From the NCBI RefSeq assembly GCF_004684935.1, contig NZ_SRJD01000012.1, forward strand, positions 1 to 64,000: 64,000 nucleotides of DNA, given 5' to 3'. This DNA comes from Sporolactobacillus shoreae. Lineage in GTDB: Bacteria > Bacillota > Bacilli > Bacillales > Sporolactobacillaceae. A model generated the notes under the pieces. It did not search any database. It saw nothing but the letters and a program-made list of their open reading frames with translations, and was not told where the DNA came from. The position numbers and the translations under genes were made by a program. This document shows positions 9,854 to 18,896 of the stretch, in pieces. Every line of letters starts with the position of its first letter. Position 1 is the first letter of the stretch.

Positions 9854-10441
9854 ATGGTTGAGCGAAAAGATAACACATCTGAACGAATCATCAACGCCTT
9901 TATTGAACTGTTCCGGGATTATGGCTACAAGGGAACGACAACACGTGCGATCGCCGGGCGTGCCGGTGTGAATGAGGTGACGATCTTCCGGCATTTCGGG
10001 AGCAAAAAGGGCATTCTGGAAGCTGTCTCCCAATCCATTTCGTACAGCCCATTTCTGGAGAAAGTGATTGATGAACAGATAACCTGGGATCTGGAACACG
10101 ATCTGCTGATTATCGCGGACAGTTATCAAAAGTATTCCGAAAAAATAGGCGATTTAATATGGATCAGCATCCGGGAATCAGGCATGTTCTCGGAGTTTGA
10201 TGAAGCTGTCCTGGGTATTCCGTTGCAACTGAAAAAGATCCTGATGGGCTATTTCACGAACATGCATGAGCGAGGCAAGCTCATTGACACGGATATTGAA
10301 CTTCAGGCAATGAACTTTCTTTGGTTGAATTTCGGGTACTTTTTATCACTCAGTCGTTTTGGTGATGGCATTATATCAAGACCTAAAAAAGATTTTCTGA
10401 CTTATAGCGTCCAGCTTTTCGCCAGGGGATTAACCCCCTGA
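9854..10441 (+). CDS. TetR-family repressor
   Basis: A 195-residue protein. The N-terminal TetR HTH covers about residues 10-58, with TTRAIAGRAGVNEVTIFRHF as the helix-turn-helix, and a helical ligand-binding C-terminus follows. It precedes a membrane permease gene by 51 bp, and related palindromes flank it on both sides. It therefore probably represses itself and the permease, with induction by the transported compound. This is the common arrangement of TetR-controlled efflux genes. Confidence 0.85.
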   Translation: MVERKDNTSERIINAFIELFRDYGYKGTTTRAIAGRAGVNEVTIFRHFGSKKGILEAVSQSISYSPFLEKVIDEQITWDLEHDLLIIADSYQKYSEKIGDLIWISIRESGMFSEFDEAVLGIPLQLKKILMGYFTNMHERGKLIDTDIELQAMNFLWLNFGYFLSLSRFGDGIISRPKKDFLTYSVQLFARGLTP

Positions 10442-10460
10442 TTTTTTTAGAAGTAAAAGC

Positions 10461-10476
10461 AAGTAAGCACTTACTT
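10461..10476 (+). promoter_or_regulatory. Second TetR operator, before the permease gene
   Basis: The perfect inverted repeat AAGTAAG-CA-CTTACTT lies directly before the AAAGGAGG ribosome binding site (10478-10485). It shares AAGTxA/xACTT half-sites with the palindrome at 9815-9830, so the same repressor probably binds both. Confidence 0.6.
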
Positions 10477-10492
10477 TAAAGGAGGAACAAAA

Positions 10493-11701
10493 ATGAAATC
10501 ACTGAAGCAATTTTTCAAGTATCGTGAAACATGGCTTGGGATAGCCACAGCGTTTGTCTTTATGCTTATTTTCTTCTCTGTGTGGATGACGGCGTATAAC
10601 GGCGTTTCAGATCGGGTGAATCAACTGAAAATAGGCGTTACAAATCAGGATCAGAACATGGGGACCACCATCGAAGATAATTTGAAGAAGAACTTGCCAT
10701 TTGACGTAAAAACATATCAGTCAGTCGACACCGCAAAGCAGGAAATGAATCGTCGAAATCTGGACATGGTCATTCAGATTCCAGCCACTTTCTCAGAACA
10801 ATTGCAGACAAGCGGCCGTGCAGAGATTAACTATTTTATTAATCAAGCGAATGCCTCTCTCGCCAAGCAAATCATGGAAGGCACTGCCCAGGATGTCACC
10901 AGCACGATTAACGACAACATATATGCTTATAAACAAAAAGTCATTCTCTCCCAATTATCCAAGCAGTTGAGTACAGCAGTTCCTTCACAGGAGCTCGCCC
11001 AAAATATTTCGGCAAGTATTTCACATGCGATGCAATCATTGACGCTTCACTCTATTCATTCTTCAATTATCAAAACAAATAATGTGAGTGGTTTTCCGGC
11101 AACCATGGTTCCCTTATTAGTTGTTCTTGCTTCATTTGTCGGTTCGATGATCATGAGCCTGAACTTGAATGGTGCCGCCATGAAAATGAGGCAATCGTTT
11201 AATAAATGGTCCGTTTTTCTCTCCAGACAGATGATTAATGTAGGTGCCGCTGTTCTTCTGGCCGTTATCTCACTCATTTTTATGGCAATCTTTAAGATTG
11301 ATCTCCATACACCCTTGCTGGAAACGTGGGCCTTTCAGACACTTGTCTACTTCTCATTTCTCAGCCTCACGCAAATGTTTGTCATTCTTTTCGGACCGGC
11401 CGGCATGCTGTTCAACATTCTTTCAATGGCGTTGCAGCTCGTCACTTCAGGCGTGATCGTTCCGAAGGTGATGCTTTCTGATTTTTATCAGACTTTGGGT
11501 TCGCTTCTCCCGGCTACCTACGTTGCCGATGGATATTACACAGTCATCTTTGGCGGTGTCAGTCTTCCAAATGATACATCGCTCCTGCTTGCCGTTTCCG
11601 CAATAACACTACTTATAGCGGCTGTGAGAGTCTTGTTTCAGAGAACTCAATTGTCTGAGACCAGCGAACTTGATGAATTAACTGGGCAAACAGAACAATA
11701 A
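10493..11701 (+). CDS. ABC-2 type permease, DUF3533/YhgE-like
   Basis: A 402-residue protein with one N-terminal membrane helix (about 18-38), a large extracytoplasmic domain (about 40-195) and a C-terminal block of about five or six helices. This is the layout of the ABC2_membrane_3 and DUF3533 (YhgE/Pip) permeases. No ATPase gene accompanies it, so it either uses an ATPase from elsewhere or works alone. A TetR gene lies immediately upstream and a matching operator overlaps its leader, pointing to inducible export of an unknown compound. Ribosome binding site AAAGGAGG is strong. Confidence 0.7.
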   Translation: MKSLKQFFKYRETWLGIATAFVFMLIFFSVWMTAYNGVSDRVNQLKIGVTNQDQNMGTTIEDNLKKNLPFDVKTYQSVDTAKQEMNRRNLDMVIQIPATFSEQLQTSGRAEINYFINQANASLAKQIMEGTAQDVTSTINDNIYAYKQKVILSQLSKQLSTAVPSQELAQNISASISHAMQSLTLHSIHSSIIKTNNVSGFPATMVPLLVVLASFVGSMIMSLNLNGAAMKMRQSFNKWSVFLSRQMINVGAAVLLAVISLIFMAIFKIDLHTPLLETWAFQTLVYFSFLSLTQMFVILFGPAGMLFNILSMALQLVTSGVIVPKVMLSDFYQTLGSLLPATYVADGYYTVIFGGVSLPNDTSLLLAVSAITLLIAAVRVLFQRTQLSETSELDELTGQTEQ

Positions 11702-11744
11702 TTATTGTTCTGAGCAACTCTAAACCACCCACTTCAAATAAAAT

Positions 11745-11803
11745 AAAAAATAAGACTGTTTCTGAGATACTCTTGATGTTATTAGAAACAGTCTTATTTT
11801 TAT
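11745..11803. terminator. Bidirectional terminator between the permease and yeiH-like genes
   Basis: AATAAGACTGTTTCT (11749-11763) pairs perfectly with its complement at 11784-11798, with A-rich and T-rich tracts on either side. It serves both the rightward permease gene and the leftward YeiH-like gene, which ends at 11804. Confidence 0.85.
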
Positions 11804-12787
11804 TTACAGCCACCACTGTACGGCAAGTGAAACTATTGACAAAACACCCCAACAAATAAATCCGAGCACTATTGGTTTACCGCCATTCTTCACAAGCTTC
11901 ACGACGTTGGTGTTCAAACCAATGGAAACCATGGCCATCACAATCAGGTATTTTCCGCATTGCACGAGGAAATTGATCACTGCCACCGGGAGCGGCAGAA
12001 AAGTGCTGATCACGGAAGCCGTAACGAAACCAAGCACAAACCACGGGAATACTTTTGAAAAGTGATACCCACCCTGGCCTTTCTGCGTTGTTTTTCGTGA
12101 ATAGTAAAAGGAAAGAACCAGTGTAACAGGTATGATCATCAGTGTCCGGGTCAGCTTGACGATCACTGCGAGATTACCCGCGGCATGACTGAATGTATAT
12201 CCTGCTGCCACAACCGACGATGTATCATTAACCGCCGTCCCTGTCCAAAGTCCAAAACTTTGGTTACTCATACCCATTACATGTCCGAGAAAAGGAAATA
12301 AAAACGCTGCAATCACATTAAAGAGAAAAATGGTGGATATCGCATGGGCCACTTCCTTTTCATCTGCACGAATCACGGGGGCAGCTGCAGCGATCGCAGA
12401 TCCCCCGCAAATGGCCGTGCCAACTCCAATAAGGGTCTGCGTTTTCCCCTCAATTTTCAACAGTTTCCCGGCGATATAAGCGGTCAGAAATGCGGCTGCC
12501 AGAGTAAATACAAGTAACTCAAGCGTCTGGCTTCCTACTTTTATAATGTTAAACAAATTTAGTCCAAAGCCCATCAGGACTACAGAATATTGCAACACCT
12601 TTTTTGAAGTATATTTGATTCCTTCTTCGAACAAGACGGGCCTTCTCCAAACGGATAGCAGCATGCCTGATAATATACCCAGAATCGGGCTGCCGACAAG
12701 CGGGAAGAAGGTCCCGATCAGACAAGCGGGTATTGCAAGAACTGCCGCTAATATAATACCTGGCAATTTAATTGTGAATATTTTCAC
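11804..12787 (-). CDS. YeiH/YadS-type putative sulfate exporter family protein
   Basis: A 327-residue protein with about ten membrane helices. It carries the conserved IGVGTAICGGSAIAAAAP stretch (around 122-138) and GTAVNDTSSVVAAGY (around 184-198), which mark the PF03601 family. Members are called putative sulfate exporters and are often controlled by a CysB/CysL-like LysR protein, but no LysR gene is adjacent here. The transport function is not established experimentally for most members. A hydrophobic, uncleaved N-terminus is present. Confidence 0.8.
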   Translation of the reverse strand: MKIFTIKLPGIILAAVLAIPACLIGTFFPLVGSPILGILSGMLLSVWRRPVLFEEGIKYTSKKVLQYSVVLMGFGLNLFNIIKVGSQTLELLVFTLAAAFLTAYIAGKLLKIEGKTQTLIGVGTAICGGSAIAAAAPVIRADEKEVAHAISTIFLFNVIAAFLFPFLGHVMGMSNQSFGLWTGTAVNDTSSVVAAGYTFSHAAGNLAVIVKLTRTLMIIPVTLVLSFYYSRKTTQKGQGGYHFSKVFPWFVLGFVTASVISTFLPLPVAVINFLVQCGKYLIVMAMVSIGLNTNVVKLVKNGGKPIVLGFICWGVLSIVSLAVQWWL

Positions 12788-12920
12788 ATGATCACTCCTT
12801 ATGTCGGTAATTATAAGACTTGCGCATAGATCATTAAAATATTATTATTTTATAATCATAATAAGCAATTAGTTATGGATGATGAACTGTGACATTCAGA
12901 CATCTACGAATATTCATCAC

Positions 12921-12945
12921 GCCCCTTTTTAAGGGCTCTTTTTTG
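12921..12945 (+). terminator. Orphan rho-independent terminator
   Basis: GCCC and GGGC pair around CTTTTTAA, with TCTTTTTT following. No rightward gene ends here, as the nearest upstream gene (YeiH) is leftward. It may end a short untranslated RNA or be a remnant. Confidence 0.4.
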
Positions 12946-12988
12946 TATAAAAACTGCACTGTTTGAGTTTTTTTTCGTACAAATAAAG

Positions 12989-13040
12989 TTGACACAGTTA
13001 ACTGTTTATTGTTAGAATACAAAACAGTTAACACAGTTAC
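12989..13040 (+). promoter_or_regulatory. Promoter and operators of the marR-mmpl operon
   Basis: TTGACA (12989-12994) and TAGAAT (13013-13018) are 18 bases apart. The perfect palindrome ACAGTTAACTGT (12994-13005) sits in the spacer, and ACAGTTAACACAGTT-like half-sites (13024-13038) lie just after the start point. This is consistent with repression by the MarR protein encoded immediately downstream. Confidence 0.65.
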
Positions 13041-13067
13041 CTATTCTAGGAAAGGATCCGTGTATTT

Positions 13068-13517
13068 ATGGAATTAGACTCGATTCAGACATTAATCAAG
13101 GACTACCTGGAGCTTTCTGTTTTTACAAAAAATCAGGTGCGCGAAACAGTCGAAGAAATGACCCGCGAACATTTCATCACTTTTGAACAGTTTTGCATGA
13201 TGCGGCTGATTGAACAGCACCCCGGAATCAGTCCGATCCAGATTGCAGAGAGGCTCGACATTAATAAGAGCGGCGTCAGCATCCGGATCAGCAGGTTGCT
13301 CGACAAGAAATTTATCGAGAAAAGAAAAATAGATAATCGAAGTTTCGGCCTTTATAATTCTGAAAAAGGTCACGCCATTTTCAATGAAGGAGAAAAGAAA
13401 ATACAGTCACTTGTTGAAAAATGGATTCAAGAGCTTGGCGAACAGGACAGCCGCGAATTTATACGCATCTACAAGAAAATTAACACGATCATCACGAGAT
13501 TGAGGGCTGAAAAATGA
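13068..13517 (+). CDS. MarR-family transcriptional regulator
   Basis: A 149-residue winged-helix protein. The recognition region IQIAERLDINKSGVSIRISRLLDK (around 62-85) is followed by a wing with basic residues (EKRKIDNRS). MarR proteins are dimers that repress efflux and stress genes and release DNA on ligand binding. Its stop overlaps the start of the MMPL exporter gene by four bases (ATGA), so the two are translationally coupled. Palindromes in the promoter suggest autoregulation. Confidence 0.85.
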   Translation: MELDSIQTLIKDYLELSVFTKNQVRETVEEMTREHFITFEQFCMMRLIEQHPGISPIQIAERLDINKSGVSIRISRLLDKKFIEKRKIDNRSFGLYNSEKGHAIFNEGEKKIQSLVEKWIQELGEQDSREFIRIYKKINTIITRLRAEK

Positions 13518-16500
13518 AAAAAATAATTTCTCTCCGCTGGGTATTTCTGGCCGTCTGGATTGTCGGCCTTATCGCACTTATTATGACATCCCCTGATATG
13601 AATCAGCTGGTACGTGAGAAAGGCGGCTACTCTTTCCCGGACAATTATTCCTCAAGTATTGCCGGCAATCTGGAGAAAAAGATCGGTGGGAGCGGCAACG
13701 GTACGACTTACCTGGCGGTTTTCCACTCCGAAAAGGGTCTTTCTCAAAAGAATATGGACGCGATTCAGCAAACCCTTCAGAAGGTTAAAAACAACAAAGC
13801 TTCATTGCATATCCAAAGCATCACTGACAGTTTCGATAACAAGAGCTTGAAGAATGAATTGGTGTCCAAAAATAATAAGACCCTGATGGCAATGCTTCAG
13901 ATTGAGAATAATAAGAATCTTTCGGTTCACCAGGAACGTACAGCGATTGACGCGCAAATAAAAACGAATGGTGTCACGACCTACCTCACCGGACAACAGT
14001 TGATCAATGACGACATGAGCACTGCCGCTCAGGCGGGACTGCAAAAAACAGAATGGATCACGGTCGTTTTTATTCTTGTCGTGTTGCTTCTTGTCTTTCG
14101 TTCGGTAGTCGCACCGTTTATTCCACTGGTTTCCGTGGGTATCAGCTATGTCGTCGCTCAATCTGTCGTAGCTTTTCTGGTCAAATATTTTAACTTCCCA
14201 ATTTCAAACTTCACACAGATTTTTATGGTCGCAATCATGTTTGGCATTGGGACCGATTACTGTATCCTCTTGCTGAGCCGATTCAAGGAGGAACTGGCAA
14301 ACGGAAAAGATAAGTATGAAGCGACACTAAATACCTTCAAAACAGCCGGAATCACTGTCCTGCACAGCGGTATTCCCGTTTTTATCGCATTTCTTTCACT
14401 TGCCTTTGTCCAGTTCTCCCTGTATCGCAGTGCTGTGGCTGTCGGCGTCGGTGTCGTCTTTCTGTTGATTGCCCTGTTTACGATTCTTCCTCTGTTCACA
14501 GTTACGCTCGGTAACAAGCTTTTCTGGCCAATGAATAAGAAAATTGAACAATCCAAGAGTGGAATCTGGGCTTGGGCCGGGAATCTTGCATTTACACGAC
14601 CGATTATTGCCCTGCTGATCGTCGCGTTGTTCACGGTTCCTCCGATCATCACTTACCATGGTCAGCCGTCATTCAATTCACCCGAAGAACTACCAAATAT
14701 CTACGCGTCAAAAGCCGGCTTTAACGTTGTTTCAAAAGATTTCGGCGCAGGGAATATTTCACCAGCAACCATTTATTTTCAGAACGATGAAAACATGAGG
14801 TCAACTGATTACGTTGCTTTGATGGAGCGTCTTTCTGAACAGATCTCAAAGGATCCGCATGTGGATAAAGTGCTAAGTGTGTCGCGTCCGCTTGGAAGCC
14901 GTCTTAGCGACATCTATGTCAAAAATCAGGCAGGTACCTTGCATAGCGGACTAGCCAGTGCATCCAACGGATTAGGTCAAATAAAAAGTAATCTGAGTAA
15001 TACAAGTAAAAAAATAAAATCTTCCCAGCCCCAGCTGAACAGCGCGATCTCGAATATCGGCAAACTGCAGGCAGGAACGAAGGCAACGAACAGTGGGATC
15101 AGCAGCATGCAAAGTGCCCTCTCCCAGATTTCGAGCGGTGTCAAATCAGGCGCATCAGGCACGTCTGAGATTATGAAAAATATTCAGAGTGCGAAGAGCC
15201 AGCTGGCTCAGCTGCAGTCCGGAGAAAGCCAGATTCAGAACGGCTACCAGCAGGTCGCTGCGAATCTGCAGAGAATTTCGGATCAGCTGAAACAGTTCTC
15301 TTCATCAGGCAGCCAACCGGCGATTGATACTTCACAGTTGACCAATATTTCAAATCAAATAATGAAAGATCTTACCTATTACGCTACTACGCATCAAGGG
15401 GTAAGTAAGGATCCTTCCTTTTTAAAAATTGAGTCCGATTTTTCCCAGCTTTCCGATTCAATGAATGCTATCCAAACAGCCATTACTCAGCAAACACAAA
15501 AAGCACAGGCTCAAATCAACCAATTAAACACCGGTATCCAATCTTTGGCTGATGCCATGAACCAATTAAACAATCAATCTGCTAAAATCTCCAGCGGGCT
15601 GAACCAGTTCCAAACCGGCATGTCGCAGATCAATGCAGGGCTGAGCCAGCTTGAAAATGGGCTGAACAAGGCTGGAAGCGGCCAGGATCAAGTCATTGCC
15701 AAAATGCCGCAGATTACGGATGCGCTGAATCAGATTGCTTCCGGCCAGAATCAGATGAAAACAGGATTCGGGCAGGTTCAGAGCCAGATGAGCACGCTGT
15801 CTTCTGGATTGGCCCAAGGTTCCGATGGGGCGAGCAAGATTCAAAATGGCATTAACACCGCCAATAGTTTCATAGATAACTGGACACATCTGTCCTACGA
15901 TAACTCAGGGATCTATGTACCGGACTCCATTTTCTCCAACAATGATTTCAAAAAATCACTCGATCAATATATGAGCAAAGATGGCAAGGTCGCTAGCATC
16001 AGCGTGATCATGAAGGACGATCCCTATTCAAACAAGGGCATCAGCAACTTCCAGTCGTTGAAGAATCAGCTTCCCTCAATGCTTAAAGGAACGAAGCTTG
16101 AGAATGCACATATCGGAATTGGAGGTATCGCAAGTTCAAACAGCGACACCCAAAAAATGGAGAGTTCAGACTATTCCCGCGCACTGACCTTCGTTCTGAT
16201 CGGCGTCTTCATCGCGCTCGTCATTGTCCTTCGATCTCTGACGATGCCGATCTATCTGATGGCTTCACTGCTGCTGACCTATCTCGCTTCACTTGGATTC
16301 AGCGAACTGATTTTCACAAAACTCTTTCATTACTCCGGCCTGAGCTGGACAACACCTTTCTTTGCCTTCATCATTCTCATGGCTCTGGGGATTGATTACT
16401 CAATCTTCGTCATGACACGCTTTAATGAATATGCCAATATGGCAATAAAGAAGCGAATGCTTCTGACACTCTGGCACATGGGTAACGTCATCTTTTCCGC

Positions 16501-16723
16501 TGTAATTATTCTGGCCGGGACATTTGCCGCGATGCTCCCCTCAGGTATGCTTTCGTTGATGGAAATTGCGACAACGACAATCATCGGCCTGGCGCTCTAC
16601 GCGGCGGTTGTCATCCCGCTCTTTGTACCCGTTATGGTTAAGTTCTTCGGACGTGGGAACTGGTGGCCTTTTATCGAACGAAAATCAAACCCATTATCAT
16701 CTGAAGAAAATCATGCGGACTGA
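13514..16723 (+). CDS. MMPL/RND-type membrane exporter (YdfJ-like)
   Basis: A 1069-residue protein with the two-half RND layout: a membrane helix at 7-25, an outer domain, then helices from about 180 to 370. A second outer domain and a second helix block (about 895-1055) follow. Proton-relay aspartates are seen as GIGTDY (D248) and GIDYS (D961). The second outer domain contains a long Gln/Ser/Gly-rich coiled-coil insert (about 480-790) with repeating QI..GL..Q patterns, as in Bacillus YdfJ. It would export hydrophobic compounds or lipids using the proton gradient. It follows marR with a four-base overlap. Confidence 0.85.
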   Translation: MKKIISLRWVFLAVWIVGLIALIMTSPDMNQLVREKGGYSFPDNYSSSIAGNLEKKIGGSGNGTTYLAVFHSEKGLSQKNMDAIQQTLQKVKNNKASLHIQSITDSFDNKSLKNELVSKNNKTLMAMLQIENNKNLSVHQERTAIDAQIKTNGVTTYLTGQQLINDDMSTAAQAGLQKTEWITVVFILVVLLLVFRSVVAPFIPLVSVGISYVVAQSVVAFLVKYFNFPISNFTQIFMVAIMFGIGTDYCILLLSRFKEELANGKDKYEATLNTFKTAGITVLHSGIPVFIAFLSLAFVQFSLYRSAVAVGVGVVFLLIALFTILPLFTVTLGNKLFWPMNKKIEQSKSGIWAWAGNLAFTRPIIALLIVALFTVPPIITYHGQPSFNSPEELPNIYASKAGFNVVSKDFGAGNISPATIYFQNDENMRSTDYVALMERLSEQISKDPHVDKVLSVSRPLGSRLSDIYVKNQAGTLHSGLASASNGLGQIKSNLSNTSKKIKSSQPQLNSAISNIGKLQAGTKATNSGISSMQSALSQISSGVKSGASGTSEIMKNIQSAKSQLAQLQSGESQIQNGYQQVAANLQRISDQLKQFSSSGSQPAIDTSQLTNISNQIMKDLTYYATTHQGVSKDPSFLKIESDFSQLSDSMNAIQTAITQQTQKAQAQINQLNTGIQSLADAMNQLNNQSAKISSGLNQFQTGMSQINAGLSQLENGLNKAGSGQDQVIAKMPQITDALNQIASGQNQMKTGFGQVQSQMSTLSSGLAQGSDGASKIQNGINTANSFIDNWTHLSYDNSGIYVPDSIFSNNDFKKSLDQYMSKDGKVASISVIMKDDPYSNKGISNFQSLKNQLPSMLKGTKLENAHIGIGGIASSNSDTQKMESSDYSRALTFVLIGVFIALVIVLRSLTMPIYLMASLLLTYLASLGFSELIFTKLFHYSGLSWTTPFFAFIILMALGIDYSIFVMTRFNEYANMAIKKRMLLTLWHMGNVIFSAVIILAGTFAAMLPSGMLSLMEIATTTIIGLALYAAVVIPLFVPVMVKFFGRGNWWPFIERKSNPLSSEENHAD

Positions 16724-16755
16724 AATCACCAATTTCCAATAAGGGAGAGGGAAAA

Positions 16756-17790
16756 ATGGTAAATCAAACAGTACTCGTTACCGGGGGAACCGGTTATCTG
16801 GCTTCCTGGATCGTCAAAGGGCTTCTGGAAAAAGGTTATGATGTCAGAATCACCGTCAGGAATAAGGCTGATGTAAAAAAATATGAGCATCTGCTTCATA
16901 TTGAAAAGGCAACAGAAGGCCATCTGTCCGTCTATGAAGCAGATTTGCTTAAGGACGGAAGTTTTAACGAAGCTGCCCAAGGATGTGACGTTGTTTTTCA
17001 CACGGCGTCCCCCTTCTTTATCGCCGGAATAAAAGATGCTAAAAAAGATCTGATTGAACCTGCAAAAAAAGGAACACAGAATGTTTTAAATGCGGTAAAC
17101 AGAGCGAGGACTGTCAGACGAGTTGTGCTGACCAGCAGTGTCGCCGCCATCTATAGCGACAATTGTGAACTTAAAGGGAAAACTGCTTTTACTGAGGCCG
17201 ACTGGAATGAAACAAGCAGTCCCAGTCACCAGCCCTACAGCTTTTCTAAGACAGTCGCTGAAAAAGAAGCTTGGGAGATGTGCAAAAAACAGGATAAATG
17301 GGATCTGGTAACAATCAATCCCTCATTTCTCCTTGGTCCGTCTCTGACGACAAGGAAAGATTCCACAAGTATTTCAACGATTGTCGATTTTCTAAGCGGC
17401 AAATATAAGTCAGGTGTCCCGGATTTTTCAACCGGATACGTTGACGTTCGCGATGTTGCGAAAGCGGAGATAGCTGCAGCGTTCACAGAAGATGCTTCTG
17501 GAAGATACGTGCTTTCCGCAGGAGAAGCCTCTTTAGCGCAAATTGCTGCAACCCTAGAAAAATGCTTTCCAGGCCAATATCCTCTACCAAGACGCGTTGT
17601 TCCTAAATTCCTTTTCTGGCTGATCGCGCCACTGTTTGGCTATTCGAGAAAAGTGGTTTCAAGGAATGCGGGATATCCTCTTAGGTTTAACAACGGGAAA
17701 AGTGTCGGAGAACTGGGGATGTCCTACAAAAATCTTGAAAAAACTCTGACTGATCAGAAGGAACAGTTGGAGCGTGACAAAATAATTTAA
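16756..17790 (+). CDS. NAD(P)-dependent aldehyde/ketone reductase of the extended SDR family
   Basis: A 344-residue protein of the dihydroflavonol reductase/cinnamyl-type group. It has VTGGTGYLASWIV (Rossmann, 8-20), the catalytic serine region LTSSVAAIY, and YSFSKTVAEKEAW containing the YxxxK pair. Such enzymes reduce aldehydes or ketones with NADPH in the cytoplasm. It starts 32 bp after the MMPL gene with GGGAGAGGG as ribosome binding site, so it may be the third gene of the MarR-controlled operon. That would suggest a response to reactive carbonyl or phenolic compounds, which is inference. Confidence 0.8.
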   Translation: MVNQTVLVTGGTGYLASWIVKGLLEKGYDVRITVRNKADVKKYEHLLHIEKATEGHLSVYEADLLKDGSFNEAAQGCDVVFHTASPFFIAGIKDAKKDLIEPAKKGTQNVLNAVNRARTVRRVVLTSSVAAIYSDNCELKGKTAFTEADWNETSSPSHQPYSFSKTVAEKEAWEMCKKQDKWDLVTINPSFLLGPSLTTRKDSTSISTIVDFLSGKYKSGVPDFSTGYVDVRDVAKAEIAAAFTEDASGRYVLSAGEASLAQIAATLEKCFPGQYPLPRRVVPKFLFWLIAPLFGYSRKVVSRNAGYPLRFNNGKSVGELGMSYKNLEKTLTDQKEQLERDKII

Positions 17791-17820
17791 AGAAACAATA
17801 GAGTCATATCTATTGTTTCT
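17791..17820 (+). other. Perfect hairpin after the SDR gene
   Basis: AGAAACAATAGA pairs with TCTATTGTTTCT around a six-base loop directly after the stop codon, but no T-tract follows. It may protect the 3' end of the transcript; a true terminator lies 50 bp further on. Confidence 0.4.
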
Positions 17821-17872
17821 ACAATGAAATCAGCCCAATGTACTCAATGAACTAATTTCAATCGTTTTTGGA

Positions 17873-17907
17873 AGCAATTCACCCGCAAAAGTGAATTGCT
17901 TTTTTTA
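17873..17907 (+). terminator. Intrinsic terminator of the marR-mmpl-SDR operon
   Basis: AGCAATTCAC pairs perfectly with GTGAATTGCT around an eight-base loop and runs into seven T. Confidence 0.9.
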
Positions 17908-18230
17908 TACAATCCATTGGTAAGTACCGGGTTCAGGTACTTGCTATTACTCTCAAATTATGACATGATATGTGTCAAGACAGGTGTAAAGATGAAACGT
18001 TTGCGTGTCAAACGAATGGATATTTCAATAATCAAAATGGATCTTTACTCCATAATTTTCTCTGTCTCGAGGAGGTAACAACGACTTCGATCATCAAAAA
18101 TAACCACTTAATTCAGGCATCAGAATGCAGAGCTAAACCGTACATCAATCCGGAACAAGCGACTTATTGTGTTCATATCTTCGTTTACCAAAAAGCGACA
18201 TAATCAGTAAAAAAAGAGGCGCAGACATTC
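17908..18230 (+). other. 323-bp region before the ECF operon, no gene recognised
   Basis: Small hairpins are visible: AAGTACC with GGTACTT at 17922-17942, and CGTTTG with CAAACG near 18000. I do not recognise a thiamine, FMN, preQ1, cobalamin or folate riboswitch. Short open frames here lack ribosome binding sites. The S-component start codon is preceded by AAAGAGGCG. A novel leader RNA is possible but unsupported. Confidence 0.35.
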
Positions 18231-18839
18231 ATGAAAAAGAACAGATCCTTGTGGATGGTAAAACTTAACACAGCTTCAATTGCATTAATACCGGCTGCAG
18301 TAGCCATCAATTATATTGGTAAGTTATTTGCTGAAACGCTAAAGCTTCCGCTATGGCTGGATTCAATTGGAACAATTTTTGCAGGCATCCTTGGCGGACC
18401 CATTCTTGGTGCACTTTCCGGCCTGATAAATAACGTTATTTATGGTCTGACTGTAAGTCCCGCTTCTGCAGTATATGGCATCGCGAGCATAGCCATAGGT
18501 GTTGCATCCGGCCTTCTTGCTTATTACGGAATGGTAGGTAAGCTGTGGAAGGTTATTATTTTCGGAGTAATCGTCGCTTTTGTATCCTCGATTGTCTCAG
18601 TTCCGCTGAACTATATTTACTATGGCGGCCAGACAGGCAATGTCTGGGGAGATGCCGCCTTTGCATTTTTAAATGCTCACCATGTTAATATTATCCTGTC
18701 ATCATTTATCGATAATATATCAGTGGATGCCCCTGACAAGATTGTCAGCTCCATTGTCGCTTTTGCCGTTTTCAGTGTTCTGCCTAAGAGATTGATTACT
18801 CTTTTCGATAATAGTCAGGAAACAACAACTCTTGACTAA
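18231..18839 (+). CDS. ECF transporter substrate-binding (S) component, substrate unknown
   Basis: A 202-residue hydrophobic protein with five or six helices. The N-terminal half carries LWLDSIGTIFAGILGGPILGA (about 40-60), a pattern common in S components of vitamin-type ECF transporters. S components bind the substrate and topple in the membrane, driven by the EcfT-EcfA module. Here the dedicated T and two A components follow immediately (S-T-A-A), making this a group I system. I cannot assign thiamine, riboflavin, biotin, cobalt or another ligand by eye. Confidence 0.7.
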   Translation: MKKNRSLWMVKLNTASIALIPAAVAINYIGKLFAETLKLPLWLDSIGTIFAGILGGPILGALSGLINNVIYGLTVSPASAVYGIASIAIGVASGLLAYYGMVGKLWKVIIFGVIVAFVSSIVSVPLNYIYYGGQTGNVWGDAAFAFLNAHHVNIILSSFIDNISVDAPDKIVSSIVAFAVFSVLPKRLITLFDNSQETTTLD

Positions 18840-18896
18840 GTCAGAATCACGCTGCTAGTACTCTATCCTTCTGAAATATGGTGAGGAGAAATCGTT

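Noticed and set aside
17908-18230. Vitamin riboswitch before the ECF operon
   Set aside because: None of the conserved blocks of thiamine, FMN, cobalamin, preQ1 or folate riboswitches could be found.
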